Shown: positions 18,836 to 27,896, counted from the stretch's first letter. The stretch is DNA of 64,000 nucleotides from Paenibacillus sp. 19GGS1-52 (GCF_022369515.1 NZ_CP059724.1:5208001-5272000); one strand, 5' to 3'. Notes: generated by a model from the sequence alone, not told the origin. Numbers and translations: made by a program.

Positions 18836-20155
18836 ATGAACCTGGGTTTGTTCAGAAACCAAAATTTTAGATTGCTTGTCATCGGTTACTCTACTTCGTT
18901 TTTTGGTACGGTCTTTCTCAATACGGCACTTTCACTTTACATTTTAAATGTAACAGGTTCAGCTACCAAATATTCACTAGTGTTGTCCCTGGGAATCATT
19001 CCTCAAATACTGCTTGGTTTATTTGCAGGCGTTGTTGTGGATAGGGCAGATCGGCGAATGCTTATTCTATTGTTGGATATTGGGCGTGGATTATATTTAA
19101 TATTACTTTTTGCATATTCAATATTTTATCCGCTTGGGGAATGGCTCGTCTATGCAACTGTTTTCCTGTTTGGAATCTGTGATTTGTTTTTCACTCCTGC
19201 CTTTGTCACAATCCTTCCTTCAATCTTAGAAAAAGAAGATTTGATTGATGGCAACTCGCTGCTGACTACCCTAACAGAGGCTACAAAAACTTTGGCACCA
19301 GTGCTAGCGGCTCTAATCTATACAGTGAGTGGCATCGGAGTGGTCATGCTGGTTGATGGTTTAACTTTCCTCGTGTCTGTTGTAACCACTTATTACATGG
19401 TTTTTACCAAGCCACTTAAACATTTGGGTAAGGTTACTTTATACAGGGATGTGCAAATCGGTTTAGCTTCAGTCTTTACACGTGATGTTCGCATAACTTC
19501 ACTGGTTCTAAACGGTGTGCTGACACATATTTTCTTACACTCGTTCGTGCTCGTAGGAGTGCCGTACCTATTGATAAATATTTTTAAGGGAACTGCTATA
19601 CAATTCGGTACTGTCCAGACAATGATGACTGCAGGCTCTATCTGTGCGATTGTGGTTGTAACTTTTATTAAAAAACGCTTTAACACTTCACAAAACATAG
19701 GTTTAGGCATACTCGGAATGACAATAACGGTCTTGCCCTATTTCGCGTTAGGCAATAACCATTTTTTGCAGCTATTTTCGATTAGCACGCTCGCACCGGT
19801 CACCTTTTTCAGTATGGTCACTTTTGCTATTTATCTTGCCTATAATACTTATGCCGTATTTTTCATTGCCTTCTATCAAAAAATAATCCCAACAGAGATG
19901 TTGGGACGTTACCTTTCTGTGTCATCATTGCTCTACGCGATTGGCAGGCTGCTTGGCTTCAAAATGTATGGATATTTGCTCGATCATGTTCCATTAGTTG
20001 TTTCTATAGGGGTGCTGGGCTGTGGCATGCTGTTAAAAATGCTGATTCATATTCCCTTTATGAAACAGGATAAAAAGCTCAACGCAAGCGAAACTCCCGC
20101 GGAGTCTGGCCGGTCTGGCGGTGGAATAAACGCGAAAAGTAGTGCACCGAACTGA
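18836..20155 (+). CDS. MFS transporter, drug-efflux type
   Basis: A 12-helix major facilitator protein of 439 residues, starting MNLGLFRNQNFRLLVIGYS at the ATG 18836 with GGGAG six bases upstream; the longer frame from 18770 has no good site. The loop 2-3 motif GVVVDRADRR is characteristic, and the FRNQNFRLL start is usual in MefA-like and MFS_3 exporters. The last 26 residues (from about KLNASETPAES) are hydrophilic and are encoded by DNA that on the other strand encodes an AraC C-terminus, so the tail appears to be chimeric. The substrate is unknown. Confidence 0.85.
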   Translation: MNLGLFRNQNFRLLVIGYSTSFFGTVFLNTALSLYILNVTGSATKYSLVLSLGIIPQILLGLFAGVVVDRADRRMLILLLDIGRGLYLILLFAYSIFYPLGEWLVYATVFLFGICDLFFTPAFVTILPSILEKEDLIDGNSLLTTLTEATKTLAPVLAALIYTVSGIGVVMLVDGLTFLVSVVTTYYMVFTKPLKHLGKVTLYRDVQIGLASVFTRDVRITSLVLNGVLTHIFLHSFVLVGVPYLLINIFKGTAIQFGTVQTMMTAGSICAIVVVTFIKKRFNTSQNIGLGILGMTITVLPYFALGNNHFLQLFSISTLAPVTFFSMVTFAIYLAYNTYAVFFIAFYQKIIPTEMLGRYLSVSSLLYAIGRLLGFKMYGYLLDHVPLVVSIGVLGCGMLLKMLIHIPFMKQDKKLNASETPAESGRSGGGINAKSSAPN

Positions 20156-20283
20156 AATGATATTTTTTGGAAATCTCCGTAATGCTCAGGCGGGTATGGA
20201 GCAAGTCCTCCTTCGCTCGGCCTAGCCGGAAGCGGTTCATATATTGGATGGGGGAACAGCCGGTGGATTTCCAAATTCGTCAA
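20079..20283 (-). pseudogene. AraC-family regulator, C-terminal DNA-binding remnant
   Basis: The minus-strand frame reads SPIQYMNRFRLGRAKEDLL, ITEISKKYHFSSVHYFSR and LFHRQTGQTPREFR up to a TGA at 20079. This is the second helix-turn-helix of an AraC protein. Immediately upstream there is a stop, and no start or sensor domain exists, so only about the last 65 codons remain. The fragment overlaps the 3' end of the plus-strand MFS gene by 77 bp. Confidence 0.85.
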
Positions 20284-20367
20284 GTCATTTATATTTTTGT
20301 ATAATCATAGGGGTGATTGGAAGAGCTGTTAGTTATGATAGATCAAACCGAAAGAGGTTGACGATAA

Positions 20368-21864
20368 ATGTCCTTTTCTTATCATCATTATGATGCTGTA
20401 GGTCTTGCGGAGCTTATCAAAGCGCGTGAAGTCTCTCCGCGCGAGCTTGTGGAAGCCGCATTTGCCCGGCTGGATGAAGTGAATCCACTCCTGAATGCGG
20501 TTGTGCGCACTCGCCGCATAGCTGCGCTCAAGGAAGCGGATCACATGCCTGTCGATGATTCATCCCGGCCATTTGCGGGAGTTCCTTTTCTGCTGAAGGA
20601 TATCTCCCAAGCTATAGGGGGCGAACCGCTGACCTCAGGCGCACTGCTGTTGAAGGACAATGTTGCCAAGCGGGACTCAAACTTTGTAGCTCGTATCCGG
20701 GGCGGCGGCTTCATTCCGCTTGGACATACCAATACGCCCGAATTCGGGCTTAAGAACATTACCGAGTCCGTCCTGCATGGACCGGCTCGCAATCCCTGGA
20801 ATCCTCAATATTCGCCCGGCGGTTCAAGCGGCGGCTCTGCTGCCGCAGTTGCGGCGGGCATCGTTCCGGCGGCGGGGGCAAGTGACGGCGGCGGATCGAT
20901 CCGTATTCCGGCCTCGTTCACCGGCCTGTTCGGACTTAAGCCAACGCGCGGTCGAACACCGGTAGGACCCGGAGTCGGCCGCCAATGGCAAGGCGCGTCC
21001 ATCGACTTCGCGCTCACCCGCTCGGTACGCGATAGTGCAGCCCTGCTGGATCTGCTGCAAATTGTACAGCCCGAAGCCGCTTTCCAGACGCCGCTGTATC
21101 CTGGCGTATATCTGGACGACCTGTACAAGCCGGCAGATCGAAAGCTGCGGATCGGCTATACGATCACTTCGCCAGTCGGAACACCTGTTACGGAAGCAGC
21201 CGCACAGGCTGTACTGAAAACCGTAAACTGGCTCGCTGCCGCAGGACATGAGGTCGAAGAAACGCGGAATCCGGTGAATGGCGTAAGGCTGATGGAAAAC
21301 TACTATACGATGAATGCTGGCGAAGTCTCCGCGATGTTTCTCTCACTTGAACGGATGAAGGGCCGTGCCATTACTGCCGGGGAAGTTGATATTGTGACCT
21401 GGGTTCTTGCTGAAGCCGGCAAAAAGGTCTCGGCCGCAGAGTTCGTACACAGCTTGAATGAATGGGATATCGCTGCCGCCCAAATGGCGGCATTATTCAA
21501 TCGCTACGATCTGTACGTGACGCCGACCAATGCCGATTCGGCACCTAAAGTTGGCGAGCTTACCCAACGTCCCGAGGAAATCGAGAAGCTACTGCAGGTT
21601 AGCGAAATGTCCAAAGAAGCGCAACGACAGCTGATCTATACCATGTTCGAGCCGAGCTTAACCTATACACCCTTCACCCAGCTCGCCAATCTGACCGGTC
21701 AGCCAGCCATGAGTGTACCCGTACATATGACGCCAGCAGGACTTCCGATTGGTGTTCAGGTGACGGCTTCGAAAGGCCGCGAAGATCTGCTACTGCAGCT
21801 CGCCGCACAGCTGGAACAGACAGATCTGTGGGTAGGTATGCAGGGAAACCCGCTTTCCACATAA
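20368..21864 (+). CDS. Amidase (amidase signature family)
   Basis: A 498-residue hydrolase with the amidase-signature fold. PFLLKD carries the catalytic Lys, GGSSGGSAAAVAAG the glycine/serine stretch with the cis-Ser, and SDGGGSIRIPASFTGLFGLK the nucleophile Ser. Homologues hydrolyse amides such as peptide C-terminal amides or acylamides; GatA is unlikely because gatC and gatB are absent. GAGGT lies about ten bases before the ATG. It has higher GC and different codon use from its neighbours, and both ends adjoin gene remnants, so it may be a later arrival. Confidence 0.9.
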   Translation: MSFSYHHYDAVGLAELIKAREVSPRELVEAAFARLDEVNPLLNAVVRTRRIAALKEADHMPVDDSSRPFAGVPFLLKDISQAIGGEPLTSGALLLKDNVAKRDSNFVARIRGGGFIPLGHTNTPEFGLKNITESVLHGPARNPWNPQYSPGGSSGGSAAAVAAGIVPAAGASDGGGSIRIPASFTGLFGLKPTRGRTPVGPGVGRQWQGASIDFALTRSVRDSAALLDLLQIVQPEAAFQTPLYPGVYLDDLYKPADRKLRIGYTITSPVGTPVTEAAAQAVLKTVNWLAAAGHEVEETRNPVNGVRLMENYYTMNAGEVSAMFLSLERMKGRAITAGEVDIVTWVLAEAGKKVSAAEFVHSLNEWDIAAAQMAALFNRYDLYVTPTNADSAPKVGELTQRPEEIEKLLQVSEMSKEAQRQLIYTMFEPSLTYTPFTQLANLTGQPAMSVPVHMTPAGLPIGVQVTASKGREDLLLQLAAQLEQTDLWVGMQGNPLST

Positions 21865-22130
21865 CGAAGTGTAATGATTCTTCCCCGTGCTTTCCCGTCT
21901 TCCACCATCTTAACGAGCAGCAGCATGATTTCCCGCTCATACAGCTCCTCAATATAATGAAACATCGCTTGGTCATCGATCATTAACTCTTTCACAATAG
22001 CAGGGGGTAGGCAATGCTTTTGGACTAAATAATGGCTCGTTGCTTTCGCTTTAGGGATTGAGCTCTTCAGACGGGGTGATCTGCCTTTATAGAACCAGGT
22101 TGTAAAAAGCCCATTTGAGTAATATAATTA
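21865..22130 (-). pseudogene. Unrecognised gene remnant downstream of the amidase
   Basis: One minus-strand frame stays open with protein-like composition, including KATSHYLVQKHCLPPAIVKE, LMIDDQAMFHYIEELYERE and LLLVKMVEDGKARG. It has no clear start or stop of its own: it runs into the amidase 3' end antisense and begins near the ArsR gene start. I do not recognise a family. It may be the inner part of a deleted gene. Confidence 0.35.
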
Positions 22131-22174
22131 TTAACTATATAGGCTTAAACGTAAATGAAATTCGGAGGCAACCC

Positions 22175-23086
22175 ATGAAACTTGATCTGACGGAAGAATC
22201 CCTTCCTGTGTATGAAGCATTATCCAGCTCTGTACGTCTGCATATGCTGCGTCTGCTTGCTGAACACCCGATGAATGTCAAAGAATTGGCTGGTGCAGTA
22301 AAGCTCAGCAGCGCTATTATGACTATGCATGTACGAAAGCTGGAGACCGCTGGCCTAATCCGAACCCATATGGCACCCGGACGCAGTGGCCTGCAAAAGA
22401 TCTGTACACTGGATGCCGATCACGCCGAAATCATCTTTCCGGGTCACCTGGAGGCGGGACGCAAGAGCTACCGCAAGGATATACCCGTAGGTCATTATTC
22501 CGACTTCCTGATCGAGCCTACCTGCGGACTCGCAACTACCGAGCAGGTTATCGGCAGCTTCGATGATCCCCGCTATTTCTGGGATATGGAGCGGATGAAC
22601 GCTGGTATTCTCTGGTTCGGCAAAGGTTATGTTGAATATAAAATCCCCAACTTCCTGCTGACCAGCCAACAGCCCGAGGAACTGGTCATCACCATGGAAA
22701 TTGCCTCCGAAGCACCGTCAGTCAACAATAATTGGCCTTCGGATATCACCTTCACACTAAATGGAGTAGCGTTGGGCTTCTGGACCAGCCCCGGCGATTA
22801 TGGGGACAGCCGTGGCAAATATACGCCCACCTGGTGGCCGGCGCTCACCAACCAATATGGCCTGCTCAAGCAACTGCGCATTACCCAGAAAGGCACCTTT
22901 ATGGATGGCTTGAAGTTGTCTGAAATTACGCTGGAGCAGGTGAGCATCCGCGATAAACAATGGACCTTCAAGCTCTCCGTCGATGAGGATGCGGAGCATA
23001 TCGGCGGTTTAACGCTTTTTGGCAAAGGATTCGGCAACTATAATGAAGATCTTGTGGTGGAGCTGTTCTATACAGATATCCGTTGA
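22175..23086 (+). CDS. ArsR-type regulator with a large C-terminal, probably sugar-sensing, domain (copy 1)
   Basis: A 303-residue protein starting MKLDLTEESLPVYEALSSSV at the ATG 22175, with GGAGG seven bases upstream. Residues 10-85 are an ArsR-type winged helix (NVKELAGAVKLSSAIMTMHV). The remaining 200 residues form a conserved all-beta-like domain with PTCGLAT, DDPRYFW and GFWTSPGDYGDSRGKYTPTWW. About half of its residues match the regulator at 62474, and both lie close to GH51 arabinofuranosidase genes. Many aromatic residues and the NGVALGFWTSPGD strand suggest a carbohydrate-binding sandwich. It lacks the metal-site cysteines expected in metal-sensing ArsR proteins. Ligand sensing is inference. 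Confidence 0.85.
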   Translation: MKLDLTEESLPVYEALSSSVRLHMLRLLAEHPMNVKELAGAVKLSSAIMTMHVRKLETAGLIRTHMAPGRSGLQKICTLDADHAEIIFPGHLEAGRKSYRKDIPVGHYSDFLIEPTCGLATTEQVIGSFDDPRYFWDMERMNAGILWFGKGYVEYKIPNFLLTSQQPEELVITMEIASEAPSVNNNWPSDITFTLNGVALGFWTSPGDYGDSRGKYTPTWWPALTNQYGLLKQLRITQKGTFMDGLKLSEITLEQVSIRDKQWTFKLSVDEDAEHIGGLTLFGKGFGNYNEDLVVELFYTDIR

Positions 23087-23128
23087 CCGGACTGAGAAGC
23101 CCCTATTTGCTGAAAATAACTATGTAAT

Positions 23129-23266
23129 CCGTTCTTACGGACTCAGGTTCCGCTATTTTCGCTAAACCCACTGATTCTGAGGCCATTTTATCCTAATAAC
23201 GGATTCTCAGTCCGCGAACACTCCCAAACAGCAACAAACAACTGAAATAGCGGAATTACAGTCCGC
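23129..23266. repeat. Cluster of short palindromes, family CGGA-N-TCCG
   Basis: Three small inverted repeats lie between the ArsR gene and the next gene: CCGTTCTTACGG (23129-23140), CGGATTCTCAGTCCG (23200-23214) and GCGGAATTACAGTCCGC (23250-23266). They share the words CGGA, ACAGTCCG and a flanking AATAGCGGAA or GCTATTTTCG. They look like members of one dispersed palindrome family with no coding potential. Confidence 0.55.
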
Positions 23267-23337
23267 AGTGACAGGTCACCATAAGTGTGTATAAGTACCA
23301 TGTAAATAATTCGTTCGGCCTCCCTTAATTCCCAAAT

Positions 23338-23386
23338 AGAGCCGCATTCTTCTCCCGAACAGGGGAGTCGAATGCGGCTCTTGTTG
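23338..23386. terminator. Hairpin terminator between convergent genes
   Basis: Inverted repeat with outer arms GAGCCGCATTC and GAATGCGGCTC and an inner TCTCCC/GGGGAG, downstream of the minus-strand Cys-rich gene and the plus-strand ArsR gene. Tails are short, but the stem is long. It probably serves both directions. Confidence 0.65.
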
Positions 23387-23399
23387 TGTTTAGCGATAT

Positions 23400-23672
23400 T
23401 TAATTTAGGGGTGCCCACAAGCCCCCGCCAGGCAGCGGACAACCCCGTTCCTTAAGCTTGGCTACAACCGGGATAATGCAGCCGCAGGCCAGGCAGGTAA
23501 CACCTTCCTGCAGCTTCGGGCAAGTTCCGCACAGTGTTAGCCGTTTTGCGTATACCTCTTCAGAAACAGAATTCTCCAGATTGAACATGGAGGAAGACAA
23601 GATACGGGCAATCTGTGCCTCCGTAACTTTGTAATCCTCGCGGCACCCCTTGCATGCTGATGAAGTTGACAT
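23400..23672 (-). CDS. Small cysteine-rich protein, DUF6171-like
   Basis: A 90-residue protein with paired cysteines in CKGC, CGTC, CLACGC and GCPLPGGG, probably a zinc-binding or redox-active fold. The start at ATG 23672 (MSTSSACKGCRED) is favoured over 23678 because AAGG then lies ten bases upstream. It follows the GH51 gene by 12 bp and may be cotranscribed. The family name is from memory; the function is unknown. Confidence 0.75.
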   Translation of the reverse strand: MSTSSACKGCREDYKVTEAQIARILSSSMFNLENSVSEEVYAKRLTLCGTCPKLQEGVTCLACGCIIPVVAKLKERGCPLPGGGLWAPLN

Positions 23673-23684
23673 TGCCATCCCGCC

Positions 23685-25181
23685 TTATGCTTGTGGCTTA
23701 ATTTCCAGCACAGTTACGGACATTGGAGCCAGTTCCACGGTCAGACGGTCACCCTCCAGCGTATAGGCATGAAATGGCTGTGGTGCCACTGCTTCCGGCT
23801 GGCTGAACGTATTATGAGCATCGATAGTTTGACCTGCTAGGGTTGTGCCAGTTATTTCGACAATCTGTCCAGCAAGTCCGCGCAAATCCATGGGAACAAT
23901 GGAACTTGCTTCATGATTCAGGTTGCACAAACTGACATGAATCACTCCCTCAGCAGTAATGGAAGCCGAAGCCGATATCTCAGGAATCTCATGTCCATCG
24001 AAGCTGTAAGAACCGCTCTCCAGCGTCAAATCCAGCAATTCAGCATCCTGATGTACCTTGTACATGTTAAACACATGGTACGTAGGGGTCAGCAGCATTT
24101 TCTCCCCTTCTGTCAATATCACCGCCTGCAATACATTAATCGTCTGCGCAAGATTGGCCATCCGCACCCGGTCACTGTGTTTGTGGAAAATATTCAAGGT
24201 CACCCCTGCCACCAGTGCATCCCGGATCGAATTCTGCTGATAGAGGAATCCCGGATTGGTGCCAGGCTCGACATCATACCATGTACCCCATTCATCGACA
24301 ATCAAGCCTACACGCTTCTCTGGATCATATTTATCCATAATGACGCTATGCTTCGTAATCAGTTCTTCCATATGAAGTGATTTCTCCAGAGTAGTGAACC
24401 ACTCGGCGACTTCAAAGCCTGTAGCCGTTCCTTTTTTGTCCCAGGTTGGGCCGGGAACCGTATAATAATGCAGCGTGATCGAGTCCATAAAGCGTGTTGC
24501 TTCACGCATCAGAACTTCCATCCAATTGTAATCATCTGAATTAGGTCCACAAGCTATACGGTGGATATGATTGTCGCCATAATTGCGAACATAGGTCTGA
24601 TATTGACGATACAGGTCAGCATAATATTCAGGACGCATATTTCCTCCGCAGCCCCAGTTCTCATTGCCCACGCCAAAGTAAGTCACAGCCCACGGTTCCT
24701 GTCGGCCATTCGATTGGCGCAGCTCGGACATCGGGGATACACCGCCGAAGGTTAAATACTCCACCCATTCAGACATTTCCTGCACGGTACCACTGCCCAC
24801 GTTTCCATTAATATAAGGCTCACATGCCAGCATAGCACATAATTCCATAAATTCATGAGTCCCAAAATGGTTATTCTCAACCATACCGCCCCAGTGAGTG
24901 TTAATCATGCGTTTCCGGCCTTCCCGCTCGCCAATCCCATCTTTCCAGTGGTACTCATCGGCGAAACAGCCGCCAGGCCAGCGCAGCACAGGGATTTTGA
25001 TTTCTTTAAGCGCTTCCACAACATCGTTACGGATACCCTTGGTGTTCGGGATTGTAGAGTCCTCTCCAACCCAGAGCCCTTCATAAATACAACGTCCCAG
25101 ATGTTCGGAAAAATGACCGTAAATATTTCTGTTAATCTTTCCTTTGCGGATATCCGTGTTAATTACAGCACGTTGAGTCAT
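23685..25181 (-). CDS. abfA: Alpha-L-arabinofuranosidase, GH51 (first of three)
   Basis: A 498-residue cytoplasmic GH51 enzyme that releases arabinose from arabino-oligosaccharides. The acid/base Glu is in YFGVGNENWGCGG and the nucleophile Glu in LIVDEWGTWY. The barrel is followed by a C-terminal beta domain ending MSVTVLEIKPQA. No signal peptide is present. It closely resembles the enzyme at 54355 and less the one at 60586. It is followed by the small Cys-rich gene; the ArsR-type regulator 600 bp away is convergent. Other known GH51 specificities (endoglucanase) are unlikely given this sequence. Confidence 0.95.
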   Translation of the reverse strand: MTQRAVINTDIRKGKINRNIYGHFSEHLGRCIYEGLWVGEDSTIPNTKGIRNDVVEALKEIKIPVLRWPGGCFADEYHWKDGIGEREGRKRMINTHWGGMVENNHFGTHEFMELCAMLACEPYINGNVGSGTVQEMSEWVEYLTFGGVSPMSELRQSNGRQEPWAVTYFGVGNENWGCGGNMRPEYYADLYRQYQTYVRNYGDNHIHRIACGPNSDDYNWMEVLMREATRFMDSITLHYYTVPGPTWDKKGTATGFEVAEWFTTLEKSLHMEELITKHSVIMDKYDPEKRVGLIVDEWGTWYDVEPGTNPGFLYQQNSIRDALVAGVTLNIFHKHSDRVRMANLAQTINVLQAVILTEGEKMLLTPTYHVFNMYKVHQDAELLDLTLESGSYSFDGHEIPEISASASITAEGVIHVSLCNLNHEASSIVPMDLRGLAGQIVEITGTTLAGQTIDAHNTFSQPEAVAPQPFHAYTLEGDRLTVELAPMSVTVLEIKPQA

Positions 25182-25289
25182 TATTCTTGCCGCCTCTCAT
25201 AGTTAACATTAATATTAATTAATTAATACTTATATGAATATTATAGACGTCTGAAATCCCATTCGTCAATCTAAAAAAAGCAGGACGCC

Positions 25290-25325
25290 AAAAAGACCCA
25301 TTACCTAAACAATAGGCAATGAGTC
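25290..25325 (-). terminator. Terminator after the DUF421 gene
   Basis: On the minus strand, GACTCATTGCCTA, a five-base loop, TAGGTAATGGGTC and a run of T. It lies ten bases beyond the stop of the membrane-protein gene. A good Rho-independent terminator. Confidence 0.85.
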
Positions 25326-25334
25326 ATAATCCAT

Positions 25335-26042
25335 TTACTCTTGATCAACAGGTTTATGGATACCATCCTCGTAGAAATCAAAGACAAGCTGCTGCTGCGT
25401 TCCCCTAACGCCGTAGAACACGTCAGATATCTTTTTCCCCTTACGCTTCAGCTCCGCTTCAAGCCACTCCTCAGTTAGTCCGTTATTCTTCAGGTTATTC
25501 TCCATCAGGGTCCCATCCATAATTAATTCAAGAGGAAAACTTTGAGGATGGAGATGCAGCTTCATATCCTTTTTGGTCACATATTGATATTTTTCTTTTT
25601 TCAGAACCGAGACCATTCCGTTATCCTCTAGAACCGCATATTCAACCTCTTCAATATTAAAAACCCCATTCCCCCGCAAGGCCTGATCCAAGGAATCCAG
25701 CGAATATCTTACCTTTCGCATATTGTCTTCCAGAATTCTCCCGCCTTCAATAAGGACCGTTGGCGAACCGGATATCCAGTTCCTCATTTTGTGGTTCTTG
25801 AGAGCAATAACAGATAGCAAAAGGGAAGTGCCGGCAATCATGATGAGCGCCAAGATCATATATGAGGATTTTATGTTTTTGTTAAACGCCAGGTTTGACG
25901 CTACAGCCCCTAAGGTAATTCCTGTTACAAAATCATGAAAGGTCATATTGGAGATCGTCTGTTTCCCGAGTATTTTGGCTATTAACAGCAGCAGTAATAT
26001 AGCAGATACGGAGCGTATCACAACATCTAAATAGGCTTGCAT
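25335..26042 (-). CDS. DUF421 (YetF-like) membrane protein
   Basis: A 235-residue protein with three N-terminal membrane helices (ISAILLLLLIAKILGKQT type start, then VTGITLGAVASNLAF and a third) and a cytoplasmic DUF421 domain containing GSPTVLIEGGRILEDNMRKV. Homologues are common in spore formers, some linked to spores; the activity is unknown. GAGGGGG precedes the ATG. It has its own terminator and is a single gene. Confidence 0.9.
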   Translation of the reverse strand: MQAYLDVVIRSVSAILLLLLIAKILGKQTISNMTFHDFVTGITLGAVASNLAFNKNIKSSYMILALIMIAGTSLLLSVIALKNHKMRNWISGSPTVLIEGGRILEDNMRKVRYSLDSLDQALRGNGVFNIEEVEYAVLEDNGMVSVLKKEKYQYVTKKDMKLHLHPQSFPLELIMDGTLMENNLKNNGLTEEWLEAELKRKGKKISDVFYGVRGTQQQLVFDFYEDGIHKPVDQE

Positions 26043-26251
26043 CTCAAATCCCCCTCACTGCTGCATTATTTACAAATACAACAGGAAAGAAACCTGATTA
26101 CAGGTTAATTCTCCTCCGCTCAATATTAGATGCTATTCCGTCTCTCCTATACTACAGTACGATTTGAAAGCGTATTTATGATACACTAGCAGTGGAATGA
26201 CTAGTTTAGTCTAATAATGGAAGACAAACAAGTGTACAAAGGAGACCTAAC

Positions 26252-27004
26252 ATGATTGATGTAACAGGTAGATGGGCGTTAATTACCGGCGCAAGCAGAG
26301 GTGTAGGTTATCAGACAGCCCTCTTTATGGCGAAGCAAGGCTGCAATCTGATTTTGCATAGCAGAAGTTTTGAACATACCCAAAAGGTAGAGGAAGAAGT
26401 TAAAGCTTTAGGGATTGAAGCCTATTGTGTACAGGCTGAGCTGGCAAATAACGAAGAAGTAATTGCTATGCTCGATGTAATTGAAGCAAAGGGCACAACT
26501 GTAGATATCGTGTTCAACAATGCTGCTGTGCAGATTGCCTACAGAACGGATTATTGGAACACTCCGGTTGAAGACTTTGAAATGAGCTTCCGCATTAACT
26601 TTATTTCAATCGCAACCATATGTAATCGCCTGATCCCCAAAATGATTGAACATGGCTTTGGACGTGTGATCAATACAACCAGCGGAATTAAGAATGAACC
26701 CGAGCAGGCAGGCTACGCAGCCAGCAAAGCCGCCCTTGATAAGTTCACCAAGGATTTGGCTTCCCGACTGGATGGAACAAATGTAATGATTAGTTTGACT
26801 GATCCGGGCTGGTGCCGTACGGATTTGGGTGGTCCCCAAGCCACAAGTGCCGTTGAAAGTGTAATACCCGGAATCGCAGTAGGTGCTTTCTTGGATGATC
26901 AGAAAAGCGGAAGATTCCTGCACGCGCAGAATTTCACGGAGTTATCCTTAGCAGAAGCTGTTGCCAAAGCAGAATTGATAGAAGCTACTCCTTATACTAT
27001 TTAA
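26252..27004 (+). CDS. Short-chain dehydrogenase/reductase
   Basis: A 250-residue SDR. The Rossmann motif TGASRGVGYQ binds NAD(P), FNNAAVQI is the structural NNAG-like motif, and the active site is Ser in TTSG with Tyr/Lys in YAASKAALDK. AAGGAGAC precedes the ATG. It stands alone between a divergent DUF421 gene and its own terminator at 27037. The substrate cannot be predicted. Confidence 0.92.
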   Translation: MIDVTGRWALITGASRGVGYQTALFMAKQGCNLILHSRSFEHTQKVEEEVKALGIEAYCVQAELANNEEVIAMLDVIEAKGTTVDIVFNNAAVQIAYRTDYWNTPVEDFEMSFRINFISIATICNRLIPKMIEHGFGRVINTTSGIKNEPEQAGYAASKAALDKFTKDLASRLDGTNVMISLTDPGWCRTDLGGPQATSAVESVIPGIAVGAFLDDQKSGRFLHAQNFTELSLAEAVAKAELIEATPYTI

Positions 27005-27036
27005 AAATATAAACATTTAATATCCATTTATTTCTG

Positions 27037-27080
27037 ACGATTCGTTAGCTGCTATTACAGGGCGAGCGGATCGTTTTTTT
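27037..27080 (+). terminator. Terminator after the SDR gene
   Basis: Stem ACGATTCG pairing with CGGATCGT (one wobble) followed by seven T, 32 bp past the SDR stop. Confidence 0.75.
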
Positions 27081-27223
27081 CATCCTATACCCTGATTGAA
27101 CCACATTACGGTTGGAATATCAGGGTCATGACAAATTGGGTGAACAAGAGGAGATACAGGAAATAACTGTATTTATGAAGAATTAATTACTAATAACGAT
27201 CTTCTTAGGAGAGGACAATCACA

Positions 27224-27820
27224 ATGCAGATTCTAATCATACGGCACGGACAATCGGAAGCAGATCTCTTGAAGGTACACGAAGGAAGAGCGGATTTCCC
27301 ACTAACAGAATTGGGTCGAAGACAAGCTAAACTGATGGCTGAAAGAGTAAAAGAGAACTTCCCTCCTGAAATAATTTGGGCGAGTACTTTGAAACGCGCT
27401 AAAGAAACCGCAACAATTCTGGCTGATGCACTTTATTGTCCTGTGAAATTTGAAGATCGTTTGATGGAATATAATAATGGGATACTTGCTGGGCTTACGT
27501 ATGAGGAAGGCAAGAAATACCCAATTCCAAAGACGATGCATGAGCGCCGTGTGAAAAACGGTGAGTCCTCAATCGAATTTAGAATGCGAGTGGAAAGCAT
27601 TTTTTCGGAAATACTGTATACCTCCACGTATAATCGAATAGCTATTGTCGCCCATGGAGGAGTAATAAATAACCTAATGAGAGCATTTTATAAAATGCCC
27701 GTAACGACGGAGTTTTTATTTAAGAGTGGAGATACAGCGATTCACTTAGTAGAAATAACAGAGAAGGAGCGTATTGTACATTTTTCAAATGACCTCGCGC
27801 ATCTTCAGCATTTGCAATAG
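27224..27820 (+). CDS. Histidine phosphatase family protein
   Basis: A 198-residue phosphoglycerate-mutase-like phosphatase. The catalytic LIIRHGQSEAD starts the protein, WASTLKRAKETA holds the conserved Arg, the acid residue is in LMEYNNGILAG and the second His in IAIVAHGGVINNLM. A good ribosome site (TAGGAGAGG) precedes the ATG. It is a single gene; the substrate is unknown. Confidence 0.92.
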   Translation: MQILIIRHGQSEADLLKVHEGRADFPLTELGRRQAKLMAERVKENFPPEIIWASTLKRAKETATILADALYCPVKFEDRLMEYNNGILAGLTYEEGKKYPIPKTMHERRVKNGESSIEFRMRVESIFSEILYTSTYNRIAIVAHGGVINNLMRAFYKMPVTTEFLFKSGDTAIHLVEITEKERIVHFSNDLAHLQHLQ

Positions 27821-27896
27821 TCAATGCACCTTCGTTAGAAAGAGAAGGAATGAGGCTCTATTTAAAAATCAGAGGTTGACTTTACATGCGAACATA

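Noticed and set aside
20047..20283. 78-residue minus-strand frame starting MTNLEIHRLFPHP
   Set aside because: It is an out-of-frame shadow of the AraC remnant. The frame with the helix-turn-helix match is the one reported.
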